This document shows, in pieces, positions 15,904 to 25,072 of a stretch of DNA of 64,000 bases; positions within the stretch are counted from its first letter, which is position 1, and each line of letters opens with the position of its first letter. Made by a program: the position numbers and the translations under genes. The stretch is taken from assembly GCF_038007285.1 (NCBI RefSeq), contig NZ_JBBOWX010000001.1, forward strand, positions 1,815,501 through 1,879,500, read 5' to 3'. The notes beneath the pieces were generated by a model. The model saw nothing but the letters and a program-made list of their open reading frames with translations. It was not told the origin of the DNA and did no database searches. The stretch comes from Sporosarcina sp. FSL K6-3457 (GTDB taxonomy: Bacteria; Bacillota; Bacilli; Bacillales_A; Planococcaceae).

Positions 15904-17256
15904 ATGGAGAAAAAAGTATCGACTTCACAATTATTCGCAATCGGCTTTATGCTTTTTGCAATGTTCTTAGGTGCCGGGAATGTTATATTTGCGCCGATGT
16001 TAGGTCAACAGGCAGGGACGAATACATGGATTGCGATGGGGGGCTTCTTAATAACAGGTGTTGGGATGGTTCTTCTTGCAATTATTGCGCTAACGCGCGG
16101 AGGAGGAACTGTTGAAAAACTTGCAAGTAGGGTACATCCACTATTTGCAACTATATTTTCAATCTTGTTATTCCTGACGCTAGGACCTATTTATGTAGTT
16201 CCTCGCACGACATCAGTTGTCTATGAAATTGCGGTAAATCCATTAGTACAAGACAAATCAAATACCGGGCTCTATCTTTTTATTTTCTCATTGGTATTTA
16301 TGGTCCTGACGATTTTCCTATCATGGAACACAACGAAGTTTGTGGATCGTTTAGGGAAGCTTATCACGCCGATTTTCATTGTACTATTAATCGTACTGGT
16401 CGCTAAGTCGATTATTACACCGATGGGTAGTTTTGGGGAACCCCAAGGAGATTATATAAATGGTGCCTTCCTCAAAGGATTTACCCAAGGGTACTATACG
16501 ATGGATGTTCTTGCAGCTTTTGTTTTCGGGGGAATATTCATTAAATCCATTAGTTCCTTGGGAATAAAGTCAGAAAAGGAAGTATCGACATTATTCATTA
16601 AAGCTGGAATGATTACTATTGTTGGTTTGGTCGCCTTACAGATTTCCATGGCATGGATAGGAGCTTCAAGCATCAATCCACTTGGTTATATGGAAAATGG
16701 GGGAGAAGTATTAGCTCAAAGTGCAATTGTCCTGTTCGGACAATTTGGTATTTACATTATTGGAACCGTTATTTTGCTGACGGGGATTACAACAAATGTT
16801 GCATGCTTAGCAGCTGTTGCGGAGTATTTCGAAAGAATTGTACCTGGTGTTTCATATAAAAAATGGTTGATTGTTTTCGCTACGTTAGGGTTAGTCATTA
16901 CAAACTTTGGACTCACTACAATTTTAACAATGGCGTCTCCAATTTTACTTTTACTTTATCCGTTAGCCATTGCTTTAATTGTACTGATATTCGCGAATAA
17001 CCTGTTTAACGGCCATCAATCGGTTTATGTTGGAACGATCATTGGCGTCGGTATTATCGCCGTCCTAGATGCGTTAAAGGATGCAAACATTTTGACGGAA
17101 GCAATCAATAGCACTTTTGGTTTTATCCCATTATTTGAAAGTGGTGCTGGATGGATTGTGACCGGTATTATTGGATTTGTGATTGGTTTAGTGGTAGCAA
17201 AATCAAGAAAAGAACCCATTACATTAATTAATATCGCAGGTGAAGAGGTCCATTGA
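15904..17256 (+). CDS. brnQ: LIVCS-family amino-acid:cation symporter (BrnQ type)
   Basis: This 450-residue integral membrane carrier has about 12 hydrophobic segments and the N-terminal FAMFLGAGNVIFAP signature of the BrnQ branched-chain amino-acid family. Members import Leu, Ile or Val with Na+ or H+. It is the last gene of the sigma-54-controlled proline operon, 33 bp after proline dehydrogenase. In this position it may import proline, D-proline or hydroxyproline instead of, or as well as, branched-chain amino acids. The family call is firm; the substrate is not. Confidence 0.9.
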   Translation: MEKKVSTSQLFAIGFMLFAMFLGAGNVIFAPMLGQQAGTNTWIAMGGFLITGVGMVLLAIIALTRGGGTVEKLASRVHPLFATIFSILLFLTLGPIYVVPRTTSVVYEIAVNPLVQDKSNTGLYLFIFSLVFMVLTIFLSWNTTKFVDRLGKLITPIFIVLLIVLVAKSIITPMGSFGEPQGDYINGAFLKGFTQGYYTMDVLAAFVFGGIFIKSISSLGIKSEKEVSTLFIKAGMITIVGLVALQISMAWIGASSINPLGYMENGGEVLAQSAIVLFGQFGIYIIGTVILLTGITTNVACLAAVAEYFERIVPGVSYKKWLIVFATLGLVITNFGLTTILTMASPILLLLYPLAIALIVLIFANNLFNGHQSVYVGTIIGVGIIAVLDALKDANILTEAINSTFGFIPLFESGAGWIVTGIIGFVIGLVVAKSRKEPITLINIAGEEVH

Positions 17257-17276
17257 GGCGATTATAAAGGAACAGC

Positions 17277-17310
17277 AAAATCAGTCATGTATGTGTATGG
17301 CTGATTTTTT
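17277..17310 (+). terminator. Terminator of proline operon
   Basis: AAAATCAGTCAT (17277-17288) pairs with ATGGCTGATTTT (17297-17308), with one G-U pair, followed by T residues. It is nearly identical to the terminator after the RNase J gene. Confidence 0.88.
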
Positions 17311-17406
17311 GCGTTTATCAGTTTAGACTCTATTCGAACAAGAGACAGCTGAATGTACCCAGACTTCTTTAAAAAACATTCATTCATAAAAAAAACTTTG
17401 CGGGCA

Positions 17407-17430
17407 TACTTTGAATACTATTTCAAAGTA
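17407..17430. promoter_or_regulatory. Inverted repeat abutting RNase J ribosome binding site
   Basis: Perfect 9-bp arms TACTTTGAA (17407-17415) and TTCAAAGTA (17422-17430) end exactly where AGGAGG begins. It could be an operator or an mRNA hairpin affecting ribosome access or RNase J autoregulation. The role is not known. Confidence 0.5.
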
Positions 17431-17444
17431 GGAGGATTTTACCG

Positions 17445-19118
17445 TTGACTAAAACTGACAATAAATTATCCGTATTTGCATTAGGCGGTATTAATGAAAT
17501 CGGTAAGAATATGTATGTATTACAATATGAAGACGATATCGTTGTCATCGACTGTGGTTCTAAGTTTCCTGATGAAAGTCTATTGGGAATCGATTTGATT
17601 ATCCAAGATATTTCGTATTTGAAGCAAAATAAGGATAAGATTCGTGCATTACTTGTTACGCATGGACATGAGGATCATATTGGAGGTATCCCTTATTTTT
17701 TAAAACAATTAAATATACCGGTATATGCAACACGATTAACGCTAGGTTTAATTCAGCTTCGTTTAAAAGAGCATGGTCTTCTTAGGTCAACTGAGCTAGT
17801 TTTAGTAAATGATGAGTCAGACCTGGAGTTTGGCGCAGTGAGACTAACATTTTTCAAAACAAATCATAGCATCCCGGATTGTCTAGGGGTTGTATTTCAT
17901 ACACCAGAGGGGGCAGTCGTTCATACCGGTGATTTTAAGTTCGATTTAACGCCGGTGAATAATGATTATCCGGATATTTATAAAATGGCTGAAATCGGTC
18001 ATAATGGTGTGCTACTTTTATTATCGGAAAGCACGAATGCGGAGCGCCCGGGCTTTAATCCGTCCGAACGGCTTGTTGGCGGACATATTGAAGAAGCATT
18101 CCGGCAAGCAAGTCGTAAGGTATTCATTTCGACTTTTGCTTCGAACGTCCATCGTGTTCAGCAAGTAGTAGATGCAGCACAAAAAACAAACCGTAAACTC
18201 GCCTTGCTTGGGCGCAGTATGGTGAATGTTGTCGCGGTTGCATCAGAACTAGGGTACTTAAAAATTCCTGAAGGGATGTTAATCGAGAAGAATGAAATCA
18301 AGGGGATGGAGCCGGAGAAAGTTGCGATTCTTTGTACGGGGAGTCAGGGAGAACCAATGGCAGCACTGTCTCGCTTGTCGAGTTCAAATTTTCGCGAGGT
18401 AGAAGTCCAGCCTGAAGATACAGTGATATTCGCCTCAACACCAATCCCAGGAAACGAAAAAAGTGTGGCACGCATCATCGATAATTTATTTCTTTTGGGA
18501 GCTAAAGTAATTTATGGATCAGGAACGGTCACAGGTATGCATGTATCAGGACATGCCTGTCAGGAAGAGTTGAAGCTTATGCTGACTCTCATGAAACCAA
18601 AATACTTTATTCCTATCCATGGCGAATTTAGAATGCTGTACCAACACCGTTTATTAGCCGAATCCGTTGGGGTGCAAAGAGAAAATATATTCATTATTAA
18701 CAATGGAGATGTCGTTGATATTACGAATCAGGTTGCTCGTCAAACAAGGAAAGTCCAATCGGGGAATATATTTGTAGATGGCATGGGCATTGGAGATGTT
18801 GGAAACATCATATTACGCGATCGAAAGCTGCTATCTGAGGAAGGGATGCTAGTCATTGTCATTATACTGGATAAAACGGATGGCCGGCTTATTTCTGAGC
18901 CAGATACAATTTCTCGAGGTTTCGTATACGGTAGCGATTCGGAAGCCTTGTTGCGAGAGGCCAATGAATTAGTGAGTACAACGATTAACAAGTTGCAAGG
19001 CGCCAGTACAAACCAAAGAATTAATTTAAAGCAGCATATAAAAAAGTCGGTTGAAACACTGTTATATTCGAGAACAAAAAGAAGACCGATGATTCTTCCT
19101 GTCATTATTGAAATATAA
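17445..19118 (+). CDS. Ribonuclease J family (beta-CASP metallo-hydrolase)
   Basis: RNase J enzymes are cytoplasmic 5'-3' exo- and endonucleases of RNA decay. The metallo-beta-lactamase motif THGHEDHIGG (residues 72-81), the HTGDFKFD segment, the beta-CASP domain with STFASNVHRVQQ, and the HVSGHA and PIHGEFRML motifs are all present in 557 residues, the standard length. It resembles RnjA in its catalytic motif but also has the ESTNAERPGFNPSE stretch reminiscent of RnjB. It lacks the usual rpoY neighbour, so it may be an additional paralogue; I therefore give no symbol. TTG 17445 is 9 bp after AGGAGG. It is a single gene between two sister terminators. Confidence 0.92.
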   Translation: MTKTDNKLSVFALGGINEIGKNMYVLQYEDDIVVIDCGSKFPDESLLGIDLIIQDISYLKQNKDKIRALLVTHGHEDHIGGIPYFLKQLNIPVYATRLTLGLIQLRLKEHGLLRSTELVLVNDESDLEFGAVRLTFFKTNHSIPDCLGVVFHTPEGAVVHTGDFKFDLTPVNNDYPDIYKMAEIGHNGVLLLLSESTNAERPGFNPSERLVGGHIEEAFRQASRKVFISTFASNVHRVQQVVDAAQKTNRKLALLGRSMVNVVAVASELGYLKIPEGMLIEKNEIKGMEPEKVAILCTGSQGEPMAALSRLSSSNFREVEVQPEDTVIFASTPIPGNEKSVARIIDNLFLLGAKVIYGSGTVTGMHVSGHACQEELKLMLTLMKPKYFIPIHGEFRMLYQHRLLAESVGVQRENIFIINNGDVVDITNQVARQTRKVQSGNIFVDGMGIGDVGNIILRDRKLLSEEGMLVIVIILDKTDGRLISEPDTISRGFVYGSDSEALLREANELVSTTINKLQGASTNQRINLKQHIKKSVETLLYSRTKRRPMILPVIIEI

Positions 19119-19169
19119 GAGCGGCTGCGCAAATATACTTTACTTGTTATTTATATAAAGGATGAGTGG

Positions 19170-19201
19170 AATCAGTCATGTAAGCAAATGGCTGATTTTT
19201 T
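19170..19201 (+). terminator. Terminator of RNase J gene
   Basis: AATCAGTCAT (19170-19179) pairs with ATGGCTGATT (19188-19197) and continues into a T-run. It shares its stem sequence with the terminator at 17277-17310. Confidence 0.88.
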
Positions 19202-19350
19202 GTTTATGATGAATTATAATATCTGCTTTCATCCAACGTAAAAAATTTGTTTTTCGATACGAATCGGAAAGTTGTTCTTGCAATGTCTTTCATTTATAAT
19301 TATTGTATAAACTTTCGGACTAGTTATTCTTTTTTCGGTGAGTCGAATGA

Positions 19351-19379
19351 TTGACAACGTATATTGATTACGTTAATAT
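19351..19379 (+). promoter_or_regulatory. Strong sigma-A promoter of peptide ABC operon
   Basis: A perfect TTGACA -35 box (19351-19356) and TAATAT -10 box (19374-19379) have a 17-bp spacer. Transcription would give a leader of about 120 nt. Confidence 0.88.
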
Positions 19380-19396
19380 TCTTCTTATCTTATAAA

Positions 19397-19453
19397 ACAA
19401 ACCTGTACAGTATGAATTGGTTTATTTACCAATAAAGAAAGTAGAAGGTTTGT
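19397..19453 (+). promoter_or_regulatory. Structured leader of peptide ABC operon
   Basis: ACAAACCT (19397-19404) pairs with AGGTTTGT (19446-19453) and encloses a second hairpin, ATTGGT/ACCAAT (19416-19433). It does not resemble a T-box or a riboswitch that I recognise, and no terminator follows it. The remainder of the 19202-19507 gap shows nothing else clear. Confidence 0.45.
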
Positions 19454-19507
19454 GAAAAAATTACAATACTGCAACGATGAAATTGCATAATTTAGGAGGA
19501 GAAACAA

Positions 19508-21088
19508 ATGAAATCAAAGAAAATCGGTCTAGTATTAACATTATTTGTCGCGGCAATTGCATTGATGGCTTGTGGCAATAAAGATGACAATAATATAAAA
19601 TCAGAAGGCCCAGGTGACGTGGGTAATAAAGACTATAAAACTGAAATGAATATTGCAGTCACTGCGCAGCCACCTACATTAGATCCATCGATGACTGTGT
19701 CGCAAGTGGCACTCAATATTGCGGGCAATGTATTTGAAACATTGTATACGTTAAACGCTAATTATGAGCCAGTTCCGATGCTTGCTGAATCAGTAGATGT
19801 GAGTGAGGACGGCAAGACATACACGTTCAAACTACGAGAAGGCGTCAAATTCCATAATGGGGAAGAGATGACGGCAGAGGATGTTGTCGCTTCTATGAAT
19901 CGTTGGGTGACGACGTCATCACGTGCTAAATCATTGTTAACAAATGCAGAATTTACAGTTCAAGATCCAACGACTGTTGTGTTGACACTTGAAAGTGCGA
20001 CGTCGGATGTGTTAATTATTTTAGCGACTAAAGCGCAATTCCCAGCGATTATGCCGGCTGCAATGGTAGAGGCAGCGAGTGCTGAAGGCGTTAATGAGTA
20101 TATCGGAACAGGTCCATTCCAATTTGAAGAATGGAAACAAGACCAATACATTCATCTTGTGAAAAATGAGGAATATCAAGCAGTGGAAGCTGAAGCAAGT
20201 GGTCTTTCAGGCAAGAAGGAAGCCTTTGTTGAAGATGTTCACTATCATTTCGTAACAGATCATTCGACTCGGATTGCAGGTATTCAAACAGGACAATATG
20301 ATATTGCGGAAAGTATTCCACTCGAAAGTTATGAGCAGTTGAATAGTTCGGATGATGTCCAAGTCAGTTCGTATGATGGTGGTGCATTAACTGCGTTTTA
20401 TAATACGAATGAAGGTTTATTGGCAGATGTGAAAATTCGTGAAGCCATTACAACTGGATTGAAAATGGATGAAATTCTATTGGCCAGCTATGCTGATGCA
20501 GATCTTTTCTCGCTCAATCCAGGATATATGAATCCAAACCAAACGCAGTGGGCTACAAATGCGGGTGAAGGGATTTATAATGCAGGTGACGTAGAAAAAG
20601 CGAAGCAATTACTGCAAGATGCAGGCTACAACGGTGAGGAAATTACATTACTGACAACGAAGGATTACGGAGAAATGTATACGGCGACGATTGTCATTCA
20701 AGAGCAACTGCGTCAAATGGGTGTCAATGTCAAAGTAGAAAATTTTGATTTTCCAACATTTCTTGAACGAAAAAATGATTTTACTAAATGGGATATTTTC
20801 GTAGCGAGTACAGGCTACCAGTTGACTCCACCACAGTTATTAGCTGTTACACCTGACTGGGCAGGGACGAAAGATGCAAAAATCACAGAGTTATTGACTG
20901 CAATTCGCTCAGCAGAATCTCCAGAAGCAGCACAAGCGAAGTGGGATGAGCTTCAGGGGTATTTATATGAATATTTACCTTCGACAGTCATTGGACATTA
21001 TAAGAGTCTAATCGCTTCGACAAATGAACTGGAAGGCTTTACTGTGTTTGAAGCACCGATTCTTTGGAATACAAAAGTGATTAAATAA
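19508..21088 (+). CDS. Peptide ABC transporter substrate-binding lipoprotein
   Basis: This is the extracytoplasmic receptor of a dipeptide/oligopeptide importer (SBP family 5, OppA/DppE type). A lipoprotein signal ends in LMAC (Cys22), a linker follows, and the family hallmarks are visible: QPPTLDPSMTVSQ near the start of the mature domain, YTFKLREGVKFHNGEEMTAEDVVASMNRW, and GTGPFQFEEW. The 526-residue length is normal. It heads a complete five-gene importer with a strong promoter. A hairpin with a T-run just downstream probably lowers expression of the permeases relative to this receptor. Confidence 0.93.
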   Translation: MKSKKIGLVLTLFVAAIALMACGNKDDNNIKSEGPGDVGNKDYKTEMNIAVTAQPPTLDPSMTVSQVALNIAGNVFETLYTLNANYEPVPMLAESVDVSEDGKTYTFKLREGVKFHNGEEMTAEDVVASMNRWVTTSSRAKSLLTNAEFTVQDPTTVVLTLESATSDVLIILATKAQFPAIMPAAMVEAASAEGVNEYIGTGPFQFEEWKQDQYIHLVKNEEYQAVEAEASGLSGKKEAFVEDVHYHFVTDHSTRIAGIQTGQYDIAESIPLESYEQLNSSDDVQVSSYDGGALTAFYNTNEGLLADVKIREAITTGLKMDEILLASYADADLFSLNPGYMNPNQTQWATNAGEGIYNAGDVEKAKQLLQDAGYNGEEITLLTTKDYGEMYTATIVIQEQLRQMGVNVKVENFDFPTFLERKNDFTKWDIFVASTGYQLTPPQLLAVTPDWAGTKDAKITELLTAIRSAESPEAAQAKWDELQGYLYEYLPSTVIGHYKSLIASTNELEGFTVFEAPILWNTKVIK

Positions 21089-21092
21089 GATG

Positions 21093-21134
21093 ATTCCTCC
21101 ATTGCTATTTTAGTGATGGAGGATTCAGTTTTTT
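21093..21134 (+). terminator. Intercistronic attenuator after peptide-binding gene
   Basis: A TTCCTCCAT arm (about 21094-21102) pairs with ATGGAGGA (21116-21123) and a TTTTTT run follows at 21129-21134. It lies between receptor and permease genes of one operon, so partial read-through is expected. Confidence 0.7.
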
Positions 21135-21161
21135 ATCAAAAGGTCAGTGAGGGGGTTCGCC

Positions 21162-22112
21162 TTGATTATTTACATATTAAAACGTGTTTTGTCGCTAATT
21201 CCCGTTCTTTTTGTCGTGTCTATTGCTATTTTTTTAATCGTTCATTTAACACCGGGCGATCCAGCTGCTACTATTTTAGGCATTGAAGCGACCCAGGAAC
21301 AAATTGAAGAGTTGAACGAGCAAATGGGACTTAATTTACCTTTGTATCAGCAGTATATCCAGTGGGTTTCGGGTGTGCTACAGGGAGATTTTGGACAGTC
21401 TTATTTTATGAAAGAGTCGGTTACAGAAGCTATTTGGAGCCATTTGGGTCCGACGGCTTCGCTTGCTATTTTAGCTGAAATTGTCGCACTTGTGATTGCG
21501 ATTCCAATTGGGATTTTTGCGGCGTATCGAAGAGGCACAGCGGTCGATCAATCACTAATGGGCGTGTCATTAATTGGCATGGCTGTGCCTAGCTTTTTAC
21601 TTGCCTTATTGCTGATGTTATTTGTTGGCGTTTATTTACAATGGCTACCCGTTGCGGGCTATAAGCCTTTGAGTAAAGGGCTATGGGAGCATTTTCAGTA
21701 CTTAATTTTACCGGCTATTTCCTTAGGAGCCATCCAAGCTGCGCTTGTGGCGCGTATGACACGGGCGTCTATGTTAGAAGTGCTAGACGCGAATTTTATT
21801 AAGACGGCTCGATCTAAAGGTGTTTACGAATATAAAGTTGTACTTAAGCACGCGCTGCGTAATGCGTTTTTACCGATTTTAACGGTTATTGGTCAATCCT
21901 TTGGAACACTGGTGACGGGGGCAGTTGTTGTGGAGACAGTTTTTAATATTCCTGGCTTAGGTCAGCTGATTATTAACTCTATTGTGCGTAGAGATTTTGC
22001 TGTTATTCAAGGCGTGGTGTTATTCGTTTCGCTTATTTATGTGACCATCAATCTTATCATCGATTTGTTATATGGTATTGTAGATCCGCGGGTTCGATTG
22101 GAGAGGAAATAG
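21162..22112 (+). CDS. Peptide ABC transporter permease (DppB/OppB type)
   Basis: This is the first membrane subunit of the importer. It has six predicted membrane segments, beginning with the typical ILKRVLSLIPVLFVV helix, an HLTPGDPA motif, and the cytoplasmic EAA loop in the MLEVLDANFIKTARSKG segment that contacts the ATPases. TTG 21162 is preferred because GAGGGGG (21149-21155) precedes it by the normal distance and overlaps the in-frame GTG at 21147. The length of 316 residues is standard. Confidence 0.93.
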   Translation: MIIYILKRVLSLIPVLFVVSIAIFLIVHLTPGDPAATILGIEATQEQIEELNEQMGLNLPLYQQYIQWVSGVLQGDFGQSYFMKESVTEAIWSHLGPTASLAILAEIVALVIAIPIGIFAAYRRGTAVDQSLMGVSLIGMAVPSFLLALLLMLFVGVYLQWLPVAGYKPLSKGLWEHFQYLILPAISLGAIQAALVARMTRASMLEVLDANFIKTARSKGVYEYKVVLKHALRNAFLPILTVIGQSFGTLVTGAVVVETVFNIPGLGQLIINSIVRRDFAVIQGVVLFVSLIYVTINLIIDLLYGIVDPRVRLERK

Positions 22113-22127
22113 GTGGGGGGAATATAG

Positions 22128-23030
22128 ATGTCTGTTGCCAATAAAACTGCTGATTTTCAGCAAGTTGCATCCAAATTAAAAAAGCAACAGCGTCAATTAG
22201 TAATTAGACGTTTGTTGACGAATAAGTTAATGGTTTTCGGGGGCATTATTTTTGTTGTTTTTGCATTCATGGCATTGATTGGCCCTCATTTAATGACCTA
22301 TGACCCTTATGAAATGAAAGTCGCAGAGCGTTTACAAGCACCTAGTGCGGCGCATTGGTTAGGGACAGATGAATTCGGACGAGATTTGTTGACGCGTATT
22401 GTCTACGGTGCCAAGGTGTCGATGGGTGTCGGACTTGCGGTTACTGCGATTTCCTCTGTATTCGGTTTAATGATTGGTTTATATGCAAGTTACTATCGTT
22501 TGTTGGATCATATTTTAATGCGAATCTGTGATGGCTTAATGTCGATCCCTGGTATTTTATTGGCGATTGCTTTAATGGCGGCACTTGGTCCGTCTTCAAC
22601 CAATGTCATTATTGCGTTATCCATTGTTTTTACGCCTAACATTGCACGGATTGTGCGGTCTTCGGCGCTGACGATTCGAGAGCAAACGTATATTGAAGCC
22701 ATGCATGCGCAAGGCGCGAGTGCAATGCGTATTATTTGGCGACATATTGCACCGAATACGATTTCGCCGCTTGTTGTTCAAGCAACGTTTGTTTTTGCAG
22801 AGGCGATTATTTCTGAGGCGGCACTAAGTTTCTTGGGGGCAGGGATTCCAGCTCCAGAGCCTAGTTGGGGAAATATTCTCTTCGCGGGTAAGTTGGTCAT
22901 TTTTAAAGCATGGTGGATGGTTGTATTCCCAGCGGCTATTATTGTGTTATCCGTCTTAGGCTTGAATCTATTAGGGGACGGCTTACGTGATTTCATCGAT
23001 CCACATACATCTAAGAAGAATAAGAAATAA
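22128..23030 (+). CDS. Peptide ABC transporter permease (DppC/OppC type)
   Basis: This is the second membrane subunit. It has a cytoplasmic N-terminal helix, then the HWLGTDEFGRDLLTRIVYGA motif diagnostic of DppC/OppC, about six membrane segments, and the EAA loop in YIEAMHAQGASAMRIIWRHI. Its 300 residues match the family. It follows the DppB-like gene by 15 bp and precedes the two ATPase genes. Confidence 0.94.
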   Translation: MSVANKTADFQQVASKLKKQQRQLVIRRLLTNKLMVFGGIIFVVFAFMALIGPHLMTYDPYEMKVAERLQAPSAAHWLGTDEFGRDLLTRIVYGAKVSMGVGLAVTAISSVFGLMIGLYASYYRLLDHILMRICDGLMSIPGILLAIALMAALGPSSTNVIIALSIVFTPNIARIVRSSALTIREQTYIEAMHAQGASAMRIIWRHIAPNTISPLVVQATFVFAEAIISEAALSFLGAGIPAPEPSWGNILFAGKLVIFKAWWMVVFPAAIIVLSVLGLNLLGDGLRDFIDPHTSKKNKK

Positions 23031-23058
23031 GGATTATTCGATGGAGGGAGGTACATCT

Positions 23059-24069
23059 ATGGCGAAGCAGCCTCTTTTAGCGGTAGAAAATATTAAAACA
23101 CATTTTTACACGGATCGAGGGCGTGTCACGGCAGTTGATGGCATTAGCTTTCGTTTGGATGCTGGTGAAATTATCGGTGTGGTGGGCGAATCTGGCTGTG
23201 GTAAAAGCGTGATGTCTCAATCAATCATGCGGTTATTTGATGAAAGAAATACAGTCGAATACGAGGGGGAAGTCCTTTTCGAAGGGGAAAATTTATTGAA
23301 ATTATCAAAAGCCAATATGCGTAAGGTTCGGGGTAATGATATTTCAATGATTTTTCAAGATCCACTCAGTTCATTAAATCCAGTGTATACAATTGGTGAT
23401 CAAATAAGAGAAGCGATTTTATTGCATCAAAAAATATCAAAAAAAGAAGCCTATGCGAAGGCGATTGATATGCTACGACTGACGGGGATTCCATCGCCTG
23501 AGCAACGTGTCAATGAATATCCACATCAATTATCAGGCGGTATGCAACAGCGTGTCATGATTGCTATGGCGTTGTCTTGCCAGCCTAAGCTGTTAATTGC
23601 TGATGAACCAACGACAGCATTAGATGTGACGATTCAGGCGCAAATTTTAGATTTAATCATCCATCTCAATCAAGAGCTTGGCATGGGTGTGCTATTCATC
23701 ACGCATGATTTAGGTGTCGTAGCTGAACTTTGTTCTAAAGTCATGGTCATGTACTTAGGGCAAATTGTTGAGGAAATTGACACGGAGAGTCTATTTACGA
23801 AACCGTTACATCCTTATACACAAGGCTTAATTAAGTCGATCCCTCAATTGGAGGGTAATCGTACACAGGATTTACATGTCATTGAAGGAACTGTCCCTTC
23901 GTTGAATAATGTACCAAAAGGCTGTCGTTTTGCGGCGCGTTGTCCATTTGCAGATGATTTGTGTAGGGAAGCAGAACCGACATTGCGGGTGTACCAAGGG
24001 GATCATAAAGTTAGATGTTGGCATTATGAAAAAATCAATCAATTGGAGGGCGTGGTACATGAGTCATAA
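23059..24069 (+). CDS. Peptide ABC transporter ATPase (DppD/OppD type)
   Basis: This cytoplasmic ATPase energises the importer. Walker [10 protein letters not shown], the Q-loop [11 protein letters not shown], the ABC signature LSGGMQQRV and Walker [13 protein letters not shown] are all present. The C-terminal oligopeptide extension has the Cys-containing [14 protein letters not shown] motif that binds an iron-sulfur cluster or disulfide in this family. ATG 23059 follows GGAGGGAGG. The 3' end overlaps the next gene by 11 bp, indicating translational coupling. Confidence 0.94.
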   Translation: MAKQPLLAVENIKTHFYTDRGRVTAVDGISFRLDAGEIIGVVGESGCGKSVMSQSIMRLFDERNTVEYEGEVLFEGENLLKLSKANMRKVRGNDISMIFQDPLSSLNPVYTIGDQIREAILLHQKISKKEAYAKAIDMLRLTGIPSPEQRVNEYPHQLSGGMQQRVMIAMALSCQPKLLIADEPTTALDVTIQAQILDLIIHLNQELGMGVLFITHDLGVVAELCSKVMVMYLGQIVEEIDTESLFTKPLHPYTQGLIKSIPQLEGNRTQDLHVIEGTVPSLNNVPKGCRFAARCPFADDLCREAEPTLRVYQGDHKVRCWHYEKINQLEGVVHES

Positions 24070-25054
24070 TGAATTAGCAACGAAAGAGCCACTACTTGAT
24101 GTGCACAATCTCCAAAAGTATTTTCCAGTGATGAGTCAGTTGGGACGTTTAGGCGGTGTCAAAAACTATGTTAAAGCTGTTAATGATGTGTCCTTTCAGC
24201 TGTATGAAGGAGAGACTTATGGGCTTGTAGGTGAATCAGGTTGTGGAAAAAGTACGACAGGACGTACTGTCCTTGGCTTAACTGAGGCTACGGATGGTCA
24301 AGTATTGTATCAAGGGCAGAATATTTTTAGTTTATCGAAAAAAGAACTACGAGGAATTCGTAAGGATTTGCAGATGGTTTTCCAAGATCCTTATTCTTCG
24401 TTAAATCCACGTATTCGGATTGGCCAAATGTTGGAGGAGCCGATGATTATTCATGGAATCGGTGGCGATAAGCAGCAGAGGCGTCAGCGTGTATTTGATA
24501 TTTTACAGAAGGTTGGTTTACAGCCGGAGCATTATTACCGCTTTCCGCATGAGTTTTCAGGAGGACAAAGGCAGCGATTAGGCTTGGCACGTGCGCTAAT
24601 TGTCAATCCGAAAATTATTATTTGTGATGAGCCAGTTTCGGCGTTAGATGTGTCGATTCAATCGCAGATTATTAATTTGTTAAAGCATTTACAAGTAGAA
24701 TTTAAGCTAACTTATCTGTTCATCACCCATGATATTAGTGTTGTACGTCATATCTCTGATCGCATTGGGGTTATGTATTTAGGCAATATTATGGAGGAGG
24801 CGCCAACGGATAGCTTGTTTGCTACGCCGCTGCATCCTTATACGCAGGCGCTGTTTTCAGCAGTACCGAGTACGGATCGAACGAAGGTTAAGGAGCGGGT
24901 TGTGTTGCGTGGTGAAATCCCATCGCCCTTAAATCCACCATCGGGCTGTACGTTCCATACGAGATGTCCGTTTGCGATGGATATTTGTAAGAGCGTGGTT
25001 CCTGAGTACAAGGAGATCCATCCACAGCATAAAGTAGCTTGTCATTTATACTAA
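24059..25054 (+). CDS. Peptide ABC transporter ATPase (DppF/OppF type)
   Basis: This is the second ATPase of the importer. Walker [11 protein letters not shown]-loop VFQDPYSSLNPR, signature FSGGQRQRL and Walker B IIICDEPVSALD are intact, and the C-terminal CTFHTRCPFAMDIC extension is present. ATG 24059 is preceded by GGAGGG and lies inside the end of the DppD-like gene, so the two subunits are translationally coupled. The complete set of receptor, two permeases and two ATPases makes this an autonomous di- or oligopeptide importer; nickel or other ligands cannot be excluded. Confidence 0.94.
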   Translation: MSHNELATKEPLLDVHNLQKYFPVMSQLGRLGGVKNYVKAVNDVSFQLYEGETYGLVGESGCGKSTTGRTVLGLTEATDGQVLYQGQNIFSLSKKELRGIRKDLQMVFQDPYSSLNPRIRIGQMLEEPMIIHGIGGDKQQRRQRVFDILQKVGLQPEHYYRFPHEFSGGQRQRLGLARALIVNPKIIICDEPVSALDVSIQSQIINLLKHLQVEFKLTYLFITHDISVVRHISDRIGVMYLGNIMEEAPTDSLFATPLHPYTQALFSAVPSTDRTKVKERVVLRGEIPSPLNPPSGCTFHTRCPFAMDICKSVVPEYKEIHPQHKVACHLY

Positions 25055-25072
25055 TCAAGGGAGGAAATTATT

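Noticed and set aside
19381..19507. A T-box or amino-acid riboswitch before the peptide importer
   Set aside because: No T-box sequence, specifier stem or terminator/antiterminator pair can be seen; only generic stems are present.
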